From assembly GCA_016717595.1 (NCBI GenBank), contig JADKFE010000001.1, positions 1-64,000 on the forward strand: a stretch of 64,000 bases of DNA. The letters are read 5' to 3'. The notes beneath the pieces were generated by a model, which was not told the DNA's origin, ran no database searches, and saw only the letters and a list, made by a program, of their open reading frames with translations. A program made the position numbers and the translations under genes. Positions 36,146 through 44,207 of this stretch are shown piece after piece. Source of the stretch: Deltaproteobacteria bacterium (GTDB lineage Bacteria > Myxococcota_A > UBA796 > CAJQPC01). How positions within the stretch are numbered: position 1 is the stretch's first letter; each line of letters starts with the position of its first letter.

Positions 36146-36169
36146 GATTTCACTTTCGAGCGTGATGGA

Positions 36170-36195
36170 CCCCGTCCGGGGTGCATCGAATTATC
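36170..36195 (-). promoter_or_regulatory. Leader and -10-like box of the RRM gene
   Basis: On the minus strand a GATAAT hexamer (36190-36195) is followed by a CCCC-GTCC-GGGG hairpin (36170-36181) within a short leader of the RRM gene (start at 36145). The -35 region is not clear. The remaining 36196-36319 up to the kinase stop codon shows no gene. Confidence 0.4.
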
Positions 36196-36319
36196 TGGGA
36201 CGGCCAGGTGCCAACCCTCCCGACTGTCGAGAGGGCTCGTAAACACCACTTGCGGCGGTAGTTCACGCGCCCTTGTTGTAGCCAGCCGGGCCGAGACTTG
36301 CCACTTGAGCGTGGAGGAT

Positions 36320-39300
36320 TCACTCGAAAAATTTGGTCGGGATGCCCGGGTTCGGCTGGACCTCACGGCGAAGCGGGATCCCCCAGTCCGCCGCGACGGC
36401 CTCGGCGAGCGCGTCGGGCGCCTCGTTGAGCTGCTTGAGCCACCAGATCCGCGCGCTGCGATCCCAGCTCCCGGTGATGAGCCACTCGCTCTGCGGCCCC
36501 CACTCCAGCCCCGCCACCCGATCGGTGTGGCCGCGTAAGACCGCGCGTAATGTGCCGTCGCCTGTGGACCACACCCAGGTCTGCCCGTCCACGAGCCCAG
36601 CGGCGGCGAAGCGCCCGTCGGGAGAGAGCGCCACGTCGCGCACGTTGTGCGCGGGCCAGCGGTGCAGGCGGCGCCCAGCGACCGCGTCCCAGACCTCGAC
36701 GGCGTCCTCTAAGCCGAGCAGAACAAGTGAACCGTCGGCGTGGATGTCTCCGGCGATGAGCCCAGGGCGCGCCACCACACGCTGCATGTCGCTGATGGTG
36801 GGCGCCTTCGCGCGCCAGGCCTGGCCGTGGTCATCGACGAGCAGCACCCAGACGCCATCGGCGGAGGCGCCGAGATCTTCGATGAGAACCTCCAGGGCTA
36901 ACCTCGTCGGGGTCTCAAACGGCGGCTCGGCGAGCCACAGCTCGGTGGCGTAGCCCACCATCAACAGGCGGCCATCGGCCAAAAAAAACAGGCGTCGCAA
37001 GGAGTCTAGGGCGCCGACGGCGAGCGTTTGGTCCCAGCGCCCGGGCCGCGCGATCCGCGGGTTACCCATCGACATCGCGCCGATGGCCACGGTGCCGCCG
37101 TCGCGTGAGAACGCCACGCTCTTCACCACCGTCGAGCCCAAAGAGGGGAGATCGACGCCATGCGCACCCTCAACGGCGCCGTCCTCCCCCCAGCTCCGGG
37201 GGAACACACGCACCACGCCCTCGGCGGCGGACAACGCGAGGTGACGCCCGTCGGCGGAGACCGCCACGCCGCTGATCCCCACAGGGAGCTGGTGGCGCAA
37301 GACGGGCACATGGGTGGGCAAAACCCAGGTGTGGAGCTGATCATCGGCGACGGCGAGCGTGTTGGGCCCGGTGAACTCTAAGGCGCGATGGCCGCGTCCG
37401 GGCAGGGTCGAGATGGGCTCGCCGTTGAGGAGGCTCCACAGGCTCACCTCACCCCGGGCGCTCAGCGCGGCGAGCAGGGCCCCATCCGGTGACACCCGCA
37501 GGGCCTCGATCGAGGACGGCACCCCGAGGCTCGAGCTGTGCAGCGCCCGTCGCTCAGTGAGCGAGTAGAGCCAGACGATGCCCCGGTGGGTGCCCACGAC
37601 GAGGCCCGCGCCGTCGGGGGTGAAGGTCATCGACTGGGCCTCGCTCCCGGCGCTAAACGGCGTCATGATCGCCGTGTCATCCCCCTCAATCCAGAGACGC
37701 CCGTTGTTACACATCGAGGCGATCTGCCCGCTGGGGCCGATGGCCAAGGCGGCGATCTTCACCCCGTCACAGTTGACCGGGCTGGAGAGGATGGTCGCCT
37801 GCTGACCGCTGAGCACGAGCTGGGTGTTGTGTTTGTAGCTGACGATCTTCCCGGGGCCGACGGCGAGGAGGTTCTTGGCGAGGGAGGTCGGCCACTCCTC
37901 TTGGGCTTCGCCGGTCTCGCGGCTCAGGACGTGCAGCCCCATGGCGCGCTGAATGACGACGGTTGTGTCGGTGATCGCCAGCTCTGTGGCGGCGGGCAGA
38001 TCGACGGACCAGCGCTCGGCGAAGGTGGCCGCGTCCAGAAGCCGCACCCGCTCGTCATCGGCGCACACGAGCGCGGCGCCGTCGCTGGCGATCGCGACGC
38101 GGCGGCAGTCGGGGAGCTCTACGGCGCGCAGATGGCGGGGGCGCGGCGCGGCGGCGAAGGCGGCGAGCACCCCTCGGGCCTCGGGAGAGTCCACGAGGTG
38201 CAGAGATGACGCCGCGTGAAGCTCGGCTTGGGCCCGATCCCCGGTCATCAACGCCGCCTGCGCCCGCTCGACGAGGGCCTGGGCCAAGGAGCTGTCCGAG
38301 CGCGCTCGGCTGGCCTCGGCCTCGGCCTCAGCGGCCAAGGCGTGGTCCCGCTCGTCGCGCACCCGGGCGAGGCCGACCGCGAGGCTCACCCCGACGGCGA
38401 GGAGCGCCAGCACGATCACGACGATGTGCGCCCGCCAGACCCGCCAGAAGCGCAGCAGGAGATCTTTGGGGCTGTAGTCATAGGCCTCGACCCGCCGGCC
38501 CTCAAACCAGCGCTCGACGTCTTCAGCGAGGGCCCGGGCGCTGGGGTATCGGCGCTCGGGGCTGTGCATCATCGCGCGCTCGGCGATGGCGCAGAGCTCC
38601 GGCGGCAGGGTGGGCTGGGCGAGGCGAAGGGGCGGCGGGGCGCCCGCCCGCACCTGGTCAAGCAGGGTGCTCGAGTCTTGGCCGACGTAGGGCGGGGCGC
38701 CAGAGAGCAGCTCATAGAGGATCGCGCCCAGGCCCCACACGTCGGAGCGCGCGTCCGCGGGCTCACCGCGGGCCTGCTCGGGGCTCATGTACGCCGGAGT
38801 GCCCAACACGCCGTGCCTCGGCGGCGGCGCCACCCCCGGCACAGAGGCCCCAGCGCCCAGGCCGGTGGGCAGAGCGAGGCCCCAGTCCACCACCTGGGTC
38901 TCGCCGAACTCGCCGACCATGACGTTTGAGGGCTTGAGATCGCGGTGGATCACCCCGGCGCTGTGCGCGTAGGCCATGGCGTCGCAGGCGTCGATGAAGT
39001 GCCGCACCAGGCGGGGCAGGGGCTCTTTGGCGGCGATGGCCGCGGCCAAGGTGCGCCCGCGGATGAGGCGCATGGTGTAGAACGCCGCGCCGTCGCGCCT
39101 GCGCCCGGCGTCGTGAACGGAGACGATGCCCGGGTGATCGAGCTGGGCGGTGATCCAGGCCTCCCAGGCGAGGCTGGCCTCGGCGGTGGCCGTCTCACGA
39201 AGCGACGGGCTCAGCTCCTTGAGCGCCACCTGTCGCCGCAGCACCCCATCTTCAGCCACCCACACCTGACCCATGCCCCCCAAACCCAGGGGGTTGCCCA

Positions 39301-39478
39301 GGGTGTACCGGCTCGCTGTGGGGGCGTCAAACAAGGTCTGGGACGCGGGTCGAGCGGGGGTGGCCGGCTCTTCAGCGATCGAGAACGCAGGGGCGCTCTG
39401 GCCCAGGTCGAGGGGCGTCTGGGCGGGGGCACGGGGGAGCTGCGACTTCATGGCGGCTTCATGGCGGCCCGTCATCAT
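36320..39478 (-). CDS. Membrane Ser/Thr protein kinase with C-terminal WD40-like repeats
   Basis: Up to 1052 aa; possible starts at 39478, 39475 and 39451, none with a strong RBS. Kinase domain about 45-320: GLGGMGQVWVAED, Lys in VALKEL, HRDLKPSNVMV, an altered DFG (DWGLA), MSPEQARGE activation segment and SDVWGLGAILYELL. A transmembrane helix lies at about 350-375 (IVVIVLALLAVGVSLAVGLA), then a short helical linker (about 380-440). The remaining 600 residues are WD40/PQQ-type beta-propeller repeats (VAVSADGRHLALSA, VALSPDGRFAAAGL, GLEWGPQSEWLITGSWD), probably the extracytoplasmic sensor. Neighbouring thioredoxin-like gene is divergent. Confidence 0.93.
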   Translation of the reverse strand: MMTGRHEAAMKSQLPRAPAQTPLDLGQSAPAFSIAEEPATPARPASQTLFDAPTASRYTLGNPLGLGGMGQVWVAEDGVLRRQVALKELSPSLRETATAEASLAWEAWITAQLDHPGIVSVHDAGRRRDGAAFYTMRLIRGRTLAAAIAAKEPLPRLVRHFIDACDAMAYAHSAGVIHRDLKPSNVMVGEFGETQVVDWGLALPTGLGAGASVPGVAPPPRHGVLGTPAYMSPEQARGEPADARSDVWGLGAILYELLSGAPPYVGQDSSTLLDQVRAGAPPPLRLAQPTLPPELCAIAERAMMHSPERRYPSARALAEDVERWFEGRRVEAYDYSPKDLLLRFWRVWRAHIVVIVLALLAVGVSLAVGLARVRDERDHALAAEAEAEASRARSDSSLAQALVERAQAALMTGDRAQAELHAASSLHLVDSPEARGVLAAFAAAPRPRHLRAVELPDCRRVAIASDGAALVCADDERVRLLDAATFAERWSVDLPAATELAITDTTVVIQRAMGLHVLSRETGEAQEEWPTSLAKNLLAVGPGKIVSYKHNTQLVLSGQQATILSSPVNCDGVKIAALAIGPSGQIASMCNNGRLWIEGDDTAIMTPFSAGSEAQSMTFTPDGAGLVVGTHRGIVWLYSLTERRALHSSSLGVPSSIEALRVSPDGALLAALSARGEVSLWSLLNGEPISTLPGRGHRALEFTGPNTLAVADDQLHTWVLPTHVPVLRHQLPVGISGVAVSADGRHLALSAAEGVVRVFPRSWGEDGAVEGAHGVDLPSLGSTVVKSVAFSRDGGTVAIGAMSMGNPRIARPGRWDQTLAVGALDSLRRLFFLADGRLLMVGYATELWLAEPPFETPTRLALEVLIEDLGASADGVWVLLVDDHGQAWRAKAPTISDMQRVVARPGLIAGDIHADGSLVLLGLEDAVEVWDAVAGRRLHRWPAHNVRDVALSPDGRFAAAGLVDGQTWVWSTGDGTLRAVLRGHTDRVAGLEWGPQSEWLITGSWDRSARIWWLKQLNEAPDALAEAVAADWGIPLRREVQPNPGIPTKFFE

Positions 39479-39614
39479 ACGTCGCCAAGCGGCGGGGCTG
39501 GGCCCTGGTCATGTCCACGCGGGCGAATAGCTTAGCGGCGTGAGCTCTCCACCCGCCCCCGGTCAAGGTGACCGCGCGGGGCCCTCAGGCGAGGAGCGCC
39601 CCACGGGAGACAGG

Positions 39615-40022
39615 ATGGCGACCATCACGCTGACCAAGGAGAACTTCGGGCAGGCCCTCAACGAGAATGACGTCGTGCTCGTGGACTTCTGGGCGTCTTG
39701 GTGTGGCCCATGCCGCAACTTCGCCCCGGTGTTTGAGGCCGCGAGCGAACGCCACGAGGGTGTGGTGTTCGGCAAGGTCGACACCGAAGATCAGCCAGAG
39801 CTCTCGGGCTACTTCCAGATCTCGTCGATCCCCACGCTGATGCTCTTCCGCCAGAAGGTGCTGCTGTACAACCAGCCCGGCGCCTTGCCCCCGGCGGCCT
39901 TAGAGGATCTGCTCCAGCGCGCCTTGGCCATCGACATGGACGAGGTCCGCGCGCAGATCGCTGAAGAGCAGGCCGCTCGGGGTGAGGTCGGCGACGAGGC
40001 CGAGGGCGAGGCTGAGGCCTAA
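39615..40022 (+). CDS. Thioredoxin-like protein
   Basis: 135 aa; ATG 39615 has GGAG 6 nt upstream; a longer reading from 39540 is unlikely. Active site WCGPC at about residues 31-35 within VLVDFWASWCGPCRNF, cis-Pro in SIPTLMLF. The C-terminus is extended by an acidic tail (about 110-135). No signal peptide, so a cytoplasmic disulfide reductase is expected; the reductase partner is not in the window. Divergent from the WD40 kinase and convergent with a lipoprotein gene only 2 bp away. Confidence 0.93.
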   Translation: MATITLTKENFGQALNENDVVLVDFWASWCGPCRNFAPVFEAASERHEGVVFGKVDTEDQPELSGYFQISSIPTLMLFRQKVLLYNQPGALPPAALEDLLQRALAIDMDEVRAQIAEEQAARGEVGDEAEGEAEA

Positions 40023-40024
40023 GC

Positions 40025-40600
40025 TCAGAACCCGACGACCGTGAGCGTCCAGGAGGAGTCGATGGTGGTGCCATCGACCTCTCCTTGGGCGTCAAACGAC
40101 AGGGTGTTGGACCCGGCCTCGACGGTGACGGTGTAGTCCACGGGGCCGGTGCCCGTGGCGGCGCCTTGGGCGGTGATCTCGCCGAGCACGCTGTAGACGA
40201 TGACGCCCTCCATGGGCCCCGTGCCCTCGACGTCCAGCGACCAGCTCATGTCGCCGTCGATGAAGATGTCTTCAGCGCTCACCTGCTCGTAGCCGAGGCC
40301 GTAGGTGAAGTGCCACTCGGCCTCGGCCCAGCTCATCTCGCCGTTGACGCCGACGGTGCCCGTCCAGTCGGAGTCGCCGACGACCTCCCCCTCAAAGGTG
40401 AAGCTGCTCTCGCCGCCGGTGAAGGTGAAGGTGCCCGTGTCGCGGGCCCCGGCCTCCTCGGATTCGGCGGCCAAGGTGCGGTAGGCGGAGAAGCCCACGG
40501 CGTTGGCGGCGTCGAAGACCATGTGGGCCTCTTGGCCTGAGAAGCCCGTGCAGGCCGTGAAGGTGCTGAGCGCGACGAGCGAGAGGATGAAGCGGTTCAT
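40025..40600 (-). CDS. Lipoprotein of unknown function, beta-rich
   Basis: 191 aa with signal MNRFILSLVALSTFTAC and lipobox FTAC. The mature part is made of Gly/Thr/Ser-rich strands (DTGTFTFTGGESSFTFEGEV ... WTGTVGVNGEMSW), suggesting a single beta-sandwich or small barrel. No family recognised. Faces the PrsW-type protease gene on the same strand after a 46-bp gap. Confidence 0.78.
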   Translation of the reverse strand: MNRFILSLVALSTFTACTGFSGQEAHMVFDAANAVGFSAYRTLAAESEEAGARDTGTFTFTGGESSFTFEGEVVGDSDWTGTVGVNGEMSWAEAEWHFTYGLGYEQVSAEDIFIDGDMSWSLDVEGTGPMEGVIVYSVLGEITAQGAATGTGPVDYTVTVEAGSNTLSFDAQGEVDGTTIDSSWTLTVVGF

Positions 40601-40646
40601 TGGCGTCTCCGTGTCAGAAGGACATCACCTGAGGCGCCCAACGTAT

Positions 40647-41618
40647 TCAGGGGAGGCTTTGTAGGCGACGCAGCTCGGCGCGGAGGCGCTCCACCTCCTG
40701 CGTCAACTCAGCTTTGCCCGTGCGCTCGGCCTGCACCCGGCGAAAGGCGAGGGTTGTGGCGGCGCGCACATAGGCGCCGTGATCGATGCCGCGCCGCAGC
40801 CAGCCCTTGCGGTCGCGGCGCAGGGCCGAGCCCAGGCGATCGACGTGCTCGGCGGGGAGCGTGCCCAGCTTGGCCTCCTCAGCCAGCTCCCGGCGGATCA
40901 TGCGGCGCTCGGTCCAGAGGCTTCCTTGGAACACGGCCAACACCAACACCAGCTCCATGGGGAAGAGCAGCAGGTTCAGGACGGTGAGCGCCGGCGCGCC
41001 AAAGGCCCCCGAGGCGACGATGAGGCCGTTCCACAAGGCGTGCATGCCCATCGCCAAGGCCAGGCCAAACGGCACCACAATGAGGGTGGCCCACCAGCCG
41101 CGCAGCTTCGCGAAGCCCAAGGCCGCGCCCACGAGGGAGGTGGCCCCCGCGTGCATCATCGCCGAGTACAAGGTGCGCACGATGATGTTCGCCGCCCAGG
41201 CGCTGAGGCCATCGGCGTTGGCCACGTTCATAAAGTAGAGCAGGTTCTCGCTCACCCCGAAGCCCAAGCCCGCCGCCGCGCCGTAGACGAAGCCGTCGGT
41301 GATGTTGTCGAAGTGTCGGGAGCGGGCGAGGGCCAAGAGGATCAGGGCCTTGGCGGGCTCCTCGGTCAATGGCGCGACGATCGCGGCGGAGAGCGCGCCT
41401 GCGGTGGCCGCGTCAAGCGTCCACTCCAAGGGCGCGTTGAGCGCCATCGAGCCCAAGACGCCGAAGAACACGCCGCCGGTGCCGCCCCAGATCAGGCTCA
41501 CCAGGACGAGCCACCACGGCTCGCGGTCGTAACGGTCCATCCACCAGATGAAGCCGAGCGTCGAGACCAGGGGCAAGGTCGCGAACAGCGACGAGAGCAG
41601 GAGCACGATCAGGATCAT
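40647..41618 (-). CDS. PrsW family intramembrane metalloprotease
   Basis: 323 aa with about eight transmembrane helices. The PrsW signature is visible: LTEEPAKALIL (EExxK), FDNITDGFVYGAAAGLGFG followed by SEN, and later conserved His residues in SAMMHAGATS and GMHALWNG. PrsW in Bacillus cleaves an anti-sigma factor, so a substrate among membrane regulators is possible, though none is coupled here. A cytoplasmic C-terminal coiled region (about 240-320) is extra. Divergent from glutaredoxin (120 bp). Confidence 0.92.
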   Translation of the reverse strand: MILIVLLLSSLFATLPLVSTLGFIWWMDRYDREPWWLVLVSLIWGGTGGVFFGVLGSMALNAPLEWTLDAATAGALSAAIVAPLTEEPAKALILLALARSRHFDNITDGFVYGAAAGLGFGVSENLLYFMNVANADGLSAWAANIIVRTLYSAMMHAGATSLVGAALGFAKLRGWWATLIVVPFGLALAMGMHALWNGLIVASGAFGAPALTVLNLLLFPMELVLVLAVFQGSLWTERRMIRRELAEEAKLGTLPAEHVDRLGSALRRDRKGWLRRGIDHGAYVRAATTLAFRRVQAERTGKAELTQEVERLRAELRRLQSLP

Positions 41619-41738
41619 CTCGTTGAACCCTCACCCGCCGAGGGTAGCGGATTCCACGCCGCTGTGGGCGTCCGCGCTCGCCAGCCCCGAAGCGCGTGTG
41701 TACACTGGCGCCGTAGAGCATCCTCCCAGGAGCACCCC

Positions 41739-42209
41739 ATGGGCATTCGCAGCACCCTCAAGAAGATGATCCTCCCCATCGTCGGCGGCGGCGCGGCCAA
41801 GCCCCCGGCGGACGCTCGGCCTCGGCCCCCCTCAAGCGCCGCCCCGGCCCCCGAGGAGGACGACGACCAGAGCCCCCGCGGCGCGGCGCCTGTAGACGCC
41901 TACCTCAACGAGACGGTCAAGAACCACAAGATCGTGCTGTTTATGAAGGGCAGCCCCCAGAGCCCCCAGTGTGGCTTCTCGGCGAACGCCGCCGGGCTTC
42001 TGCGCACCTACAACCGGCCCTTTCACCACGTCAACGTGCTCGCCGACCCCGAGGTGCGTGAGGGCGTGAAGAAGCTCACGGCCTGGCCCACCATCCCCCA
42101 GATCTTCATCGACGGGGAGTTTGTCGGCGGCGCGGACATCCTCACTGAGCTGCACAACTCCGGTGAGCTCAAGGAGATGTTGGACAAGGCGTTCACCGCC
42201 CAGGCCTGA
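41739..42209 (+). CDS. grxD: Monothiol glutaredoxin (Grx4/GrxD type)
   Basis: 156 aa; ATG 41739 with GGAG 6 nt upstream. A 45-residue N-terminal extension rich in Ala/Pro precedes the Grx domain (about 50-155). The active site is CGFS (SPQCGFSANA), with KGSPQSPQ, TIPQIFIDGEFVGG and DILTELHNSGEL motifs. These proteins bind and deliver [2Fe-2S] clusters with BolA-type partners. Low-complexity N-terminus is unusual for the family. Convergent with the dimethylargininase-like gene. Confidence 0.93.
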   Translation: MGIRSTLKKMILPIVGGGAAKPPADARPRPPSSAAPAPEEDDDQSPRGAAPVDAYLNETVKNHKIVLFMKGSPQSPQCGFSANAAGLLRTYNRPFHHVNVLADPEVREGVKKLTAWPTIPQIFIDGEFVGGADILTELHNSGELKEMLDKAFTAQA

Positions 42210-42215
42210 GCGCGC

Positions 42216-43022
42216 TCAGGGGAAGATCACCGAGCAGCAGGTGAGCGCCCCGTCGGCCTTCGCCAGCTCGTCCATGTTGACCCGGCGCCAGAGGAGGCCG
42301 GGCTTGGCGCGCAGGGCGGCGAAGGCGGGGCAGTCTTCGCCTTGCCACAGGGCCGTCTCGCCGACGATCACGACGTTGGCGGCCAAGGCGTCGGCGAGAA
42401 AGGTCACCCCGCCCAAGTCCGCGACGCCCCCGGGCAGATACGGCGCGACGGTGGACTCAAACCAGCGCCGCGCGGACTCCGCGCAGAGCAGGCCGTGGGT
42501 GGGCCCCGCCCAGGTGATCGCCGACTTGAGGTGAAGCTCGTCCCCGGGCACCGGCACAAACATCACGGGCAGGCCCGCGGCCTCAGACAAGGCCTGCGCC
42601 GCGCCGGGGGTGGTGCGTCTGGAGTGGCCCACCAAGAAGCCGCGGTCGCCCAGGCTCAGCACGTCGCCGCCGTCGAGGGTGTCGGGCGGGGAGAGCGCGC
42701 CGCGGGGCTGAAGGCCCGCACGGAGCAAGGCCGAGCGCACACCCTCCACCTCGGCCTGACGGCTCACGGCGCCCGGGGTGGTGAACATCACGCCGCGGGG
42801 CAGGGCCACGGCGATGTCCTCGACGAAGACGCAGTCGGGCAGATCATCGGCGGCGGGGGCCTCCACAAACACGGCGTCTGGGGCGGCCTCTCGCAGGGCG
42901 GCGACGTAATCCGCGTGCTGGGCCTCGGCCCGGGCCTGATCGATCGGCGCCTGGTCACGCGGGGAACGGGAGAGCGCGGCCTCAGCGAAGCTCCGCGGCA
43001 GAGGGCGGGTGAGGATCAGCAT
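42216..43022 (-). CDS. Dimethylargininase-like protein (guanidino-group modifying superfamily)
   Basis: 268 aa. DDAH-like segments: PDCVFVEDIAVALP, TTPGAVSRQAEVEGVR, LDGGDVLSLGDRGFLVGHSRRT, catalytic His in LHLKSAITW and catalytic Cys near the C-terminus in ALTCCSVIF. It probably hydrolyses Nomega,Nomega-dimethylarginine to citrulline and dimethylamine, or a related guanidino compound. A TetR regulator gene ends 3 bp before its start, so the two form a regulator-enzyme pair. Confidence 0.9.
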   Translation of the reverse strand: MLILTRPLPRSFAEAALSRSPRDQAPIDQARAEAQHADYVAALREAAPDAVFVEAPAADDLPDCVFVEDIAVALPRGVMFTTPGAVSRQAEVEGVRSALLRAGLQPRGALSPPDTLDGGDVLSLGDRGFLVGHSRRTTPGAAQALSEAAGLPVMFVPVPGDELHLKSAITWAGPTHGLLCAESARRWFESTVAPYLPGGVADLGGVTFLADALAANVVIVGETALWQGEDCPAFAALRAKPGLLWRRVNMDELAKADGALTCCSVIFP

Positions 43023-43025
43023 AGA

Positions 43026-43676
43026 TCACCAGGGCAGGGGGATCGGCTCGGCGGCGGGCAAGGGCTCGACGTCTTTGGCGACGACGAAGCGGCGAAACAG
43101 CTCACGCATGTCGCTGTAGGACTGGTCGATGGCGGCGAAGTCTTCAGGGGTGCGCGCCCGGGCGAGCTCGATGACGAGGCCCTGCAGCAGCACCCGAATC
43201 ACCACCGCCATCCGCCCGGGGGGCAAGGCCAAGGCGCCTAGGTCGTCGGCGAAGGTGTGGCGGATGCCGTCCTCAAGCAGGGTGGTGGACTCGTGGAAGA
43301 ACGCGCGCAGGCGCTCGCCGGTGGGGTCGTCGCGGTCGGCCAAGGAGAGCAGCTCCACCAGAAACGGCGCCCCGGCGCGCAGCTCTCGAACAGAGCCCCA
43401 CATGCCGTCTAAGGCGTCCAGCGCCGAGTCGATGCCGCGCTCGCCGTGCCGGGCGCGCTCGATGATGCGCTGGTGGAGCTGGCGGAAGGTGGCGCGCTGG
43501 GCGGAGAGCAGGAGCTCGGCCTTGGAGTCGAAGCGGCGGCGCAGGAGCCCCTGCGACACCCCGGCCTCGCGGGCGACGGCGGCCAAGGTGGCGCCGGAGT
43601 AGCCCGCGCGCCCGAAGATGCGGGCGGCGGCGCGGAGCACTCGGTCGGCGGAGGAGGTGGGGCGTGGGTCAGCCAT
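43026..43676 (-). CDS. TetR family transcriptional regulator
   Basis: 216 aa. N-terminal helix-turn-helix: RVLRAAARIFGRAGYSGATL followed by AVAREAGVSQGLLRRRF. The C-terminal ligand-binding half is not diagnostic. It lies immediately upstream of the dimethylargininase-like gene on the same strand and is divergent from a membrane protein across 82 bp, the likely operator region; I saw no clear palindrome there. Confidence 0.93.
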   Translation of the reverse strand: MADPRPTSSADRVLRAAARIFGRAGYSGATLAAVAREAGVSQGLLRRRFDSKAELLLSAQRATFRQLHQRIIERARHGERGIDSALDALDGMWGSVRELRAGAPFLVELLSLADRDDPTGERLRAFFHESTTLLEDGIRHTFADDLGALALPPGRMAVVIRVLLQGLVIELARARTPEDFAAIDQSYSDMRELFRRFVVAKDVEPLPAAEPIPLPW

Positions 43677-43758
43677 GGGTCGCCTCGGTGGAGTGGCTCA
43701 TCTATCCCGCCGCCTGCTCGCTCACCGCACCCCGCCGCGTGTCGTGGCTTAGCGGGGC

Positions 43759-44202
43759 ATGGCTCCCAACCTGCTGCTCCTCGTGAACGCCGCCGCCACC
43801 TGGTTCATGGTGGGGCTGATCTGGTTCGTGCAGATCGTGCATTACCCCCTGTTCAGCGCCGTCGGGGAGCGGGGCTACACGGCCTACCAGATTCAGCACA
43901 TGAACCTCACCGGGGCCGTCGTGGGGCCGCCGATGGTGATCGAGGCCCTCACCGCCTTGTGGTTGGCGCTGAGCCCGCCGCCCCAGGCCGCGCGGTGGGA
44001 GATGCCCCTGGGGCTGGGTCTGTTGGTGGTGATCTGGATCGCCACCGCCGCGTGGTCGGTGCCTCGGCACAGCGTCTTGGCCCAAGGGTTTGACGCTGAC
44101 GCCCACGCGGCCTTGGTGGTGAGCAACTGGCTGCGCACGATCCTCTGGACCGCCCGAGGTGGGCTGATCGGGCTCTGTCTCTGGCGTGGGCTCAACGCCT
44201 GA
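43759..44202 (+). CDS. Four-helix membrane protein of unknown function
   Basis: 147 aa, about four transmembrane helices. Begins LLLLVNAAATWFMVGLIWFV, then QIVHYPLFSAVG, AYQIQHMNLTGAVVGPPM and later GLLVVIWIATAAWSVPRHS. The conserved-looking HYPLF and QIQHM motifs suggest a family of small inner-membrane proteins. Divergent from the TetR gene, so it may be under TetR control, but this is an inference from position. Confidence 0.8.
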   Translation: MAPNLLLLVNAAATWFMVGLIWFVQIVHYPLFSAVGERGYTAYQIQHMNLTGAVVGPPMVIEALTALWLALSPPPQAARWEMPLGLGLLVVIWIATAAWSVPRHSVLAQGFDADAHAALVVSNWLRTILWTARGGLIGLCLWRGLNA

Positions 44203-44207
44203 GCGGC

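Noticed and set aside
39540..39614. N-terminal extension of the thioredoxin-like protein
   Set aside because: No protein-like sequence and no RBS; ATG 39615 has GGAG at ideal distance.
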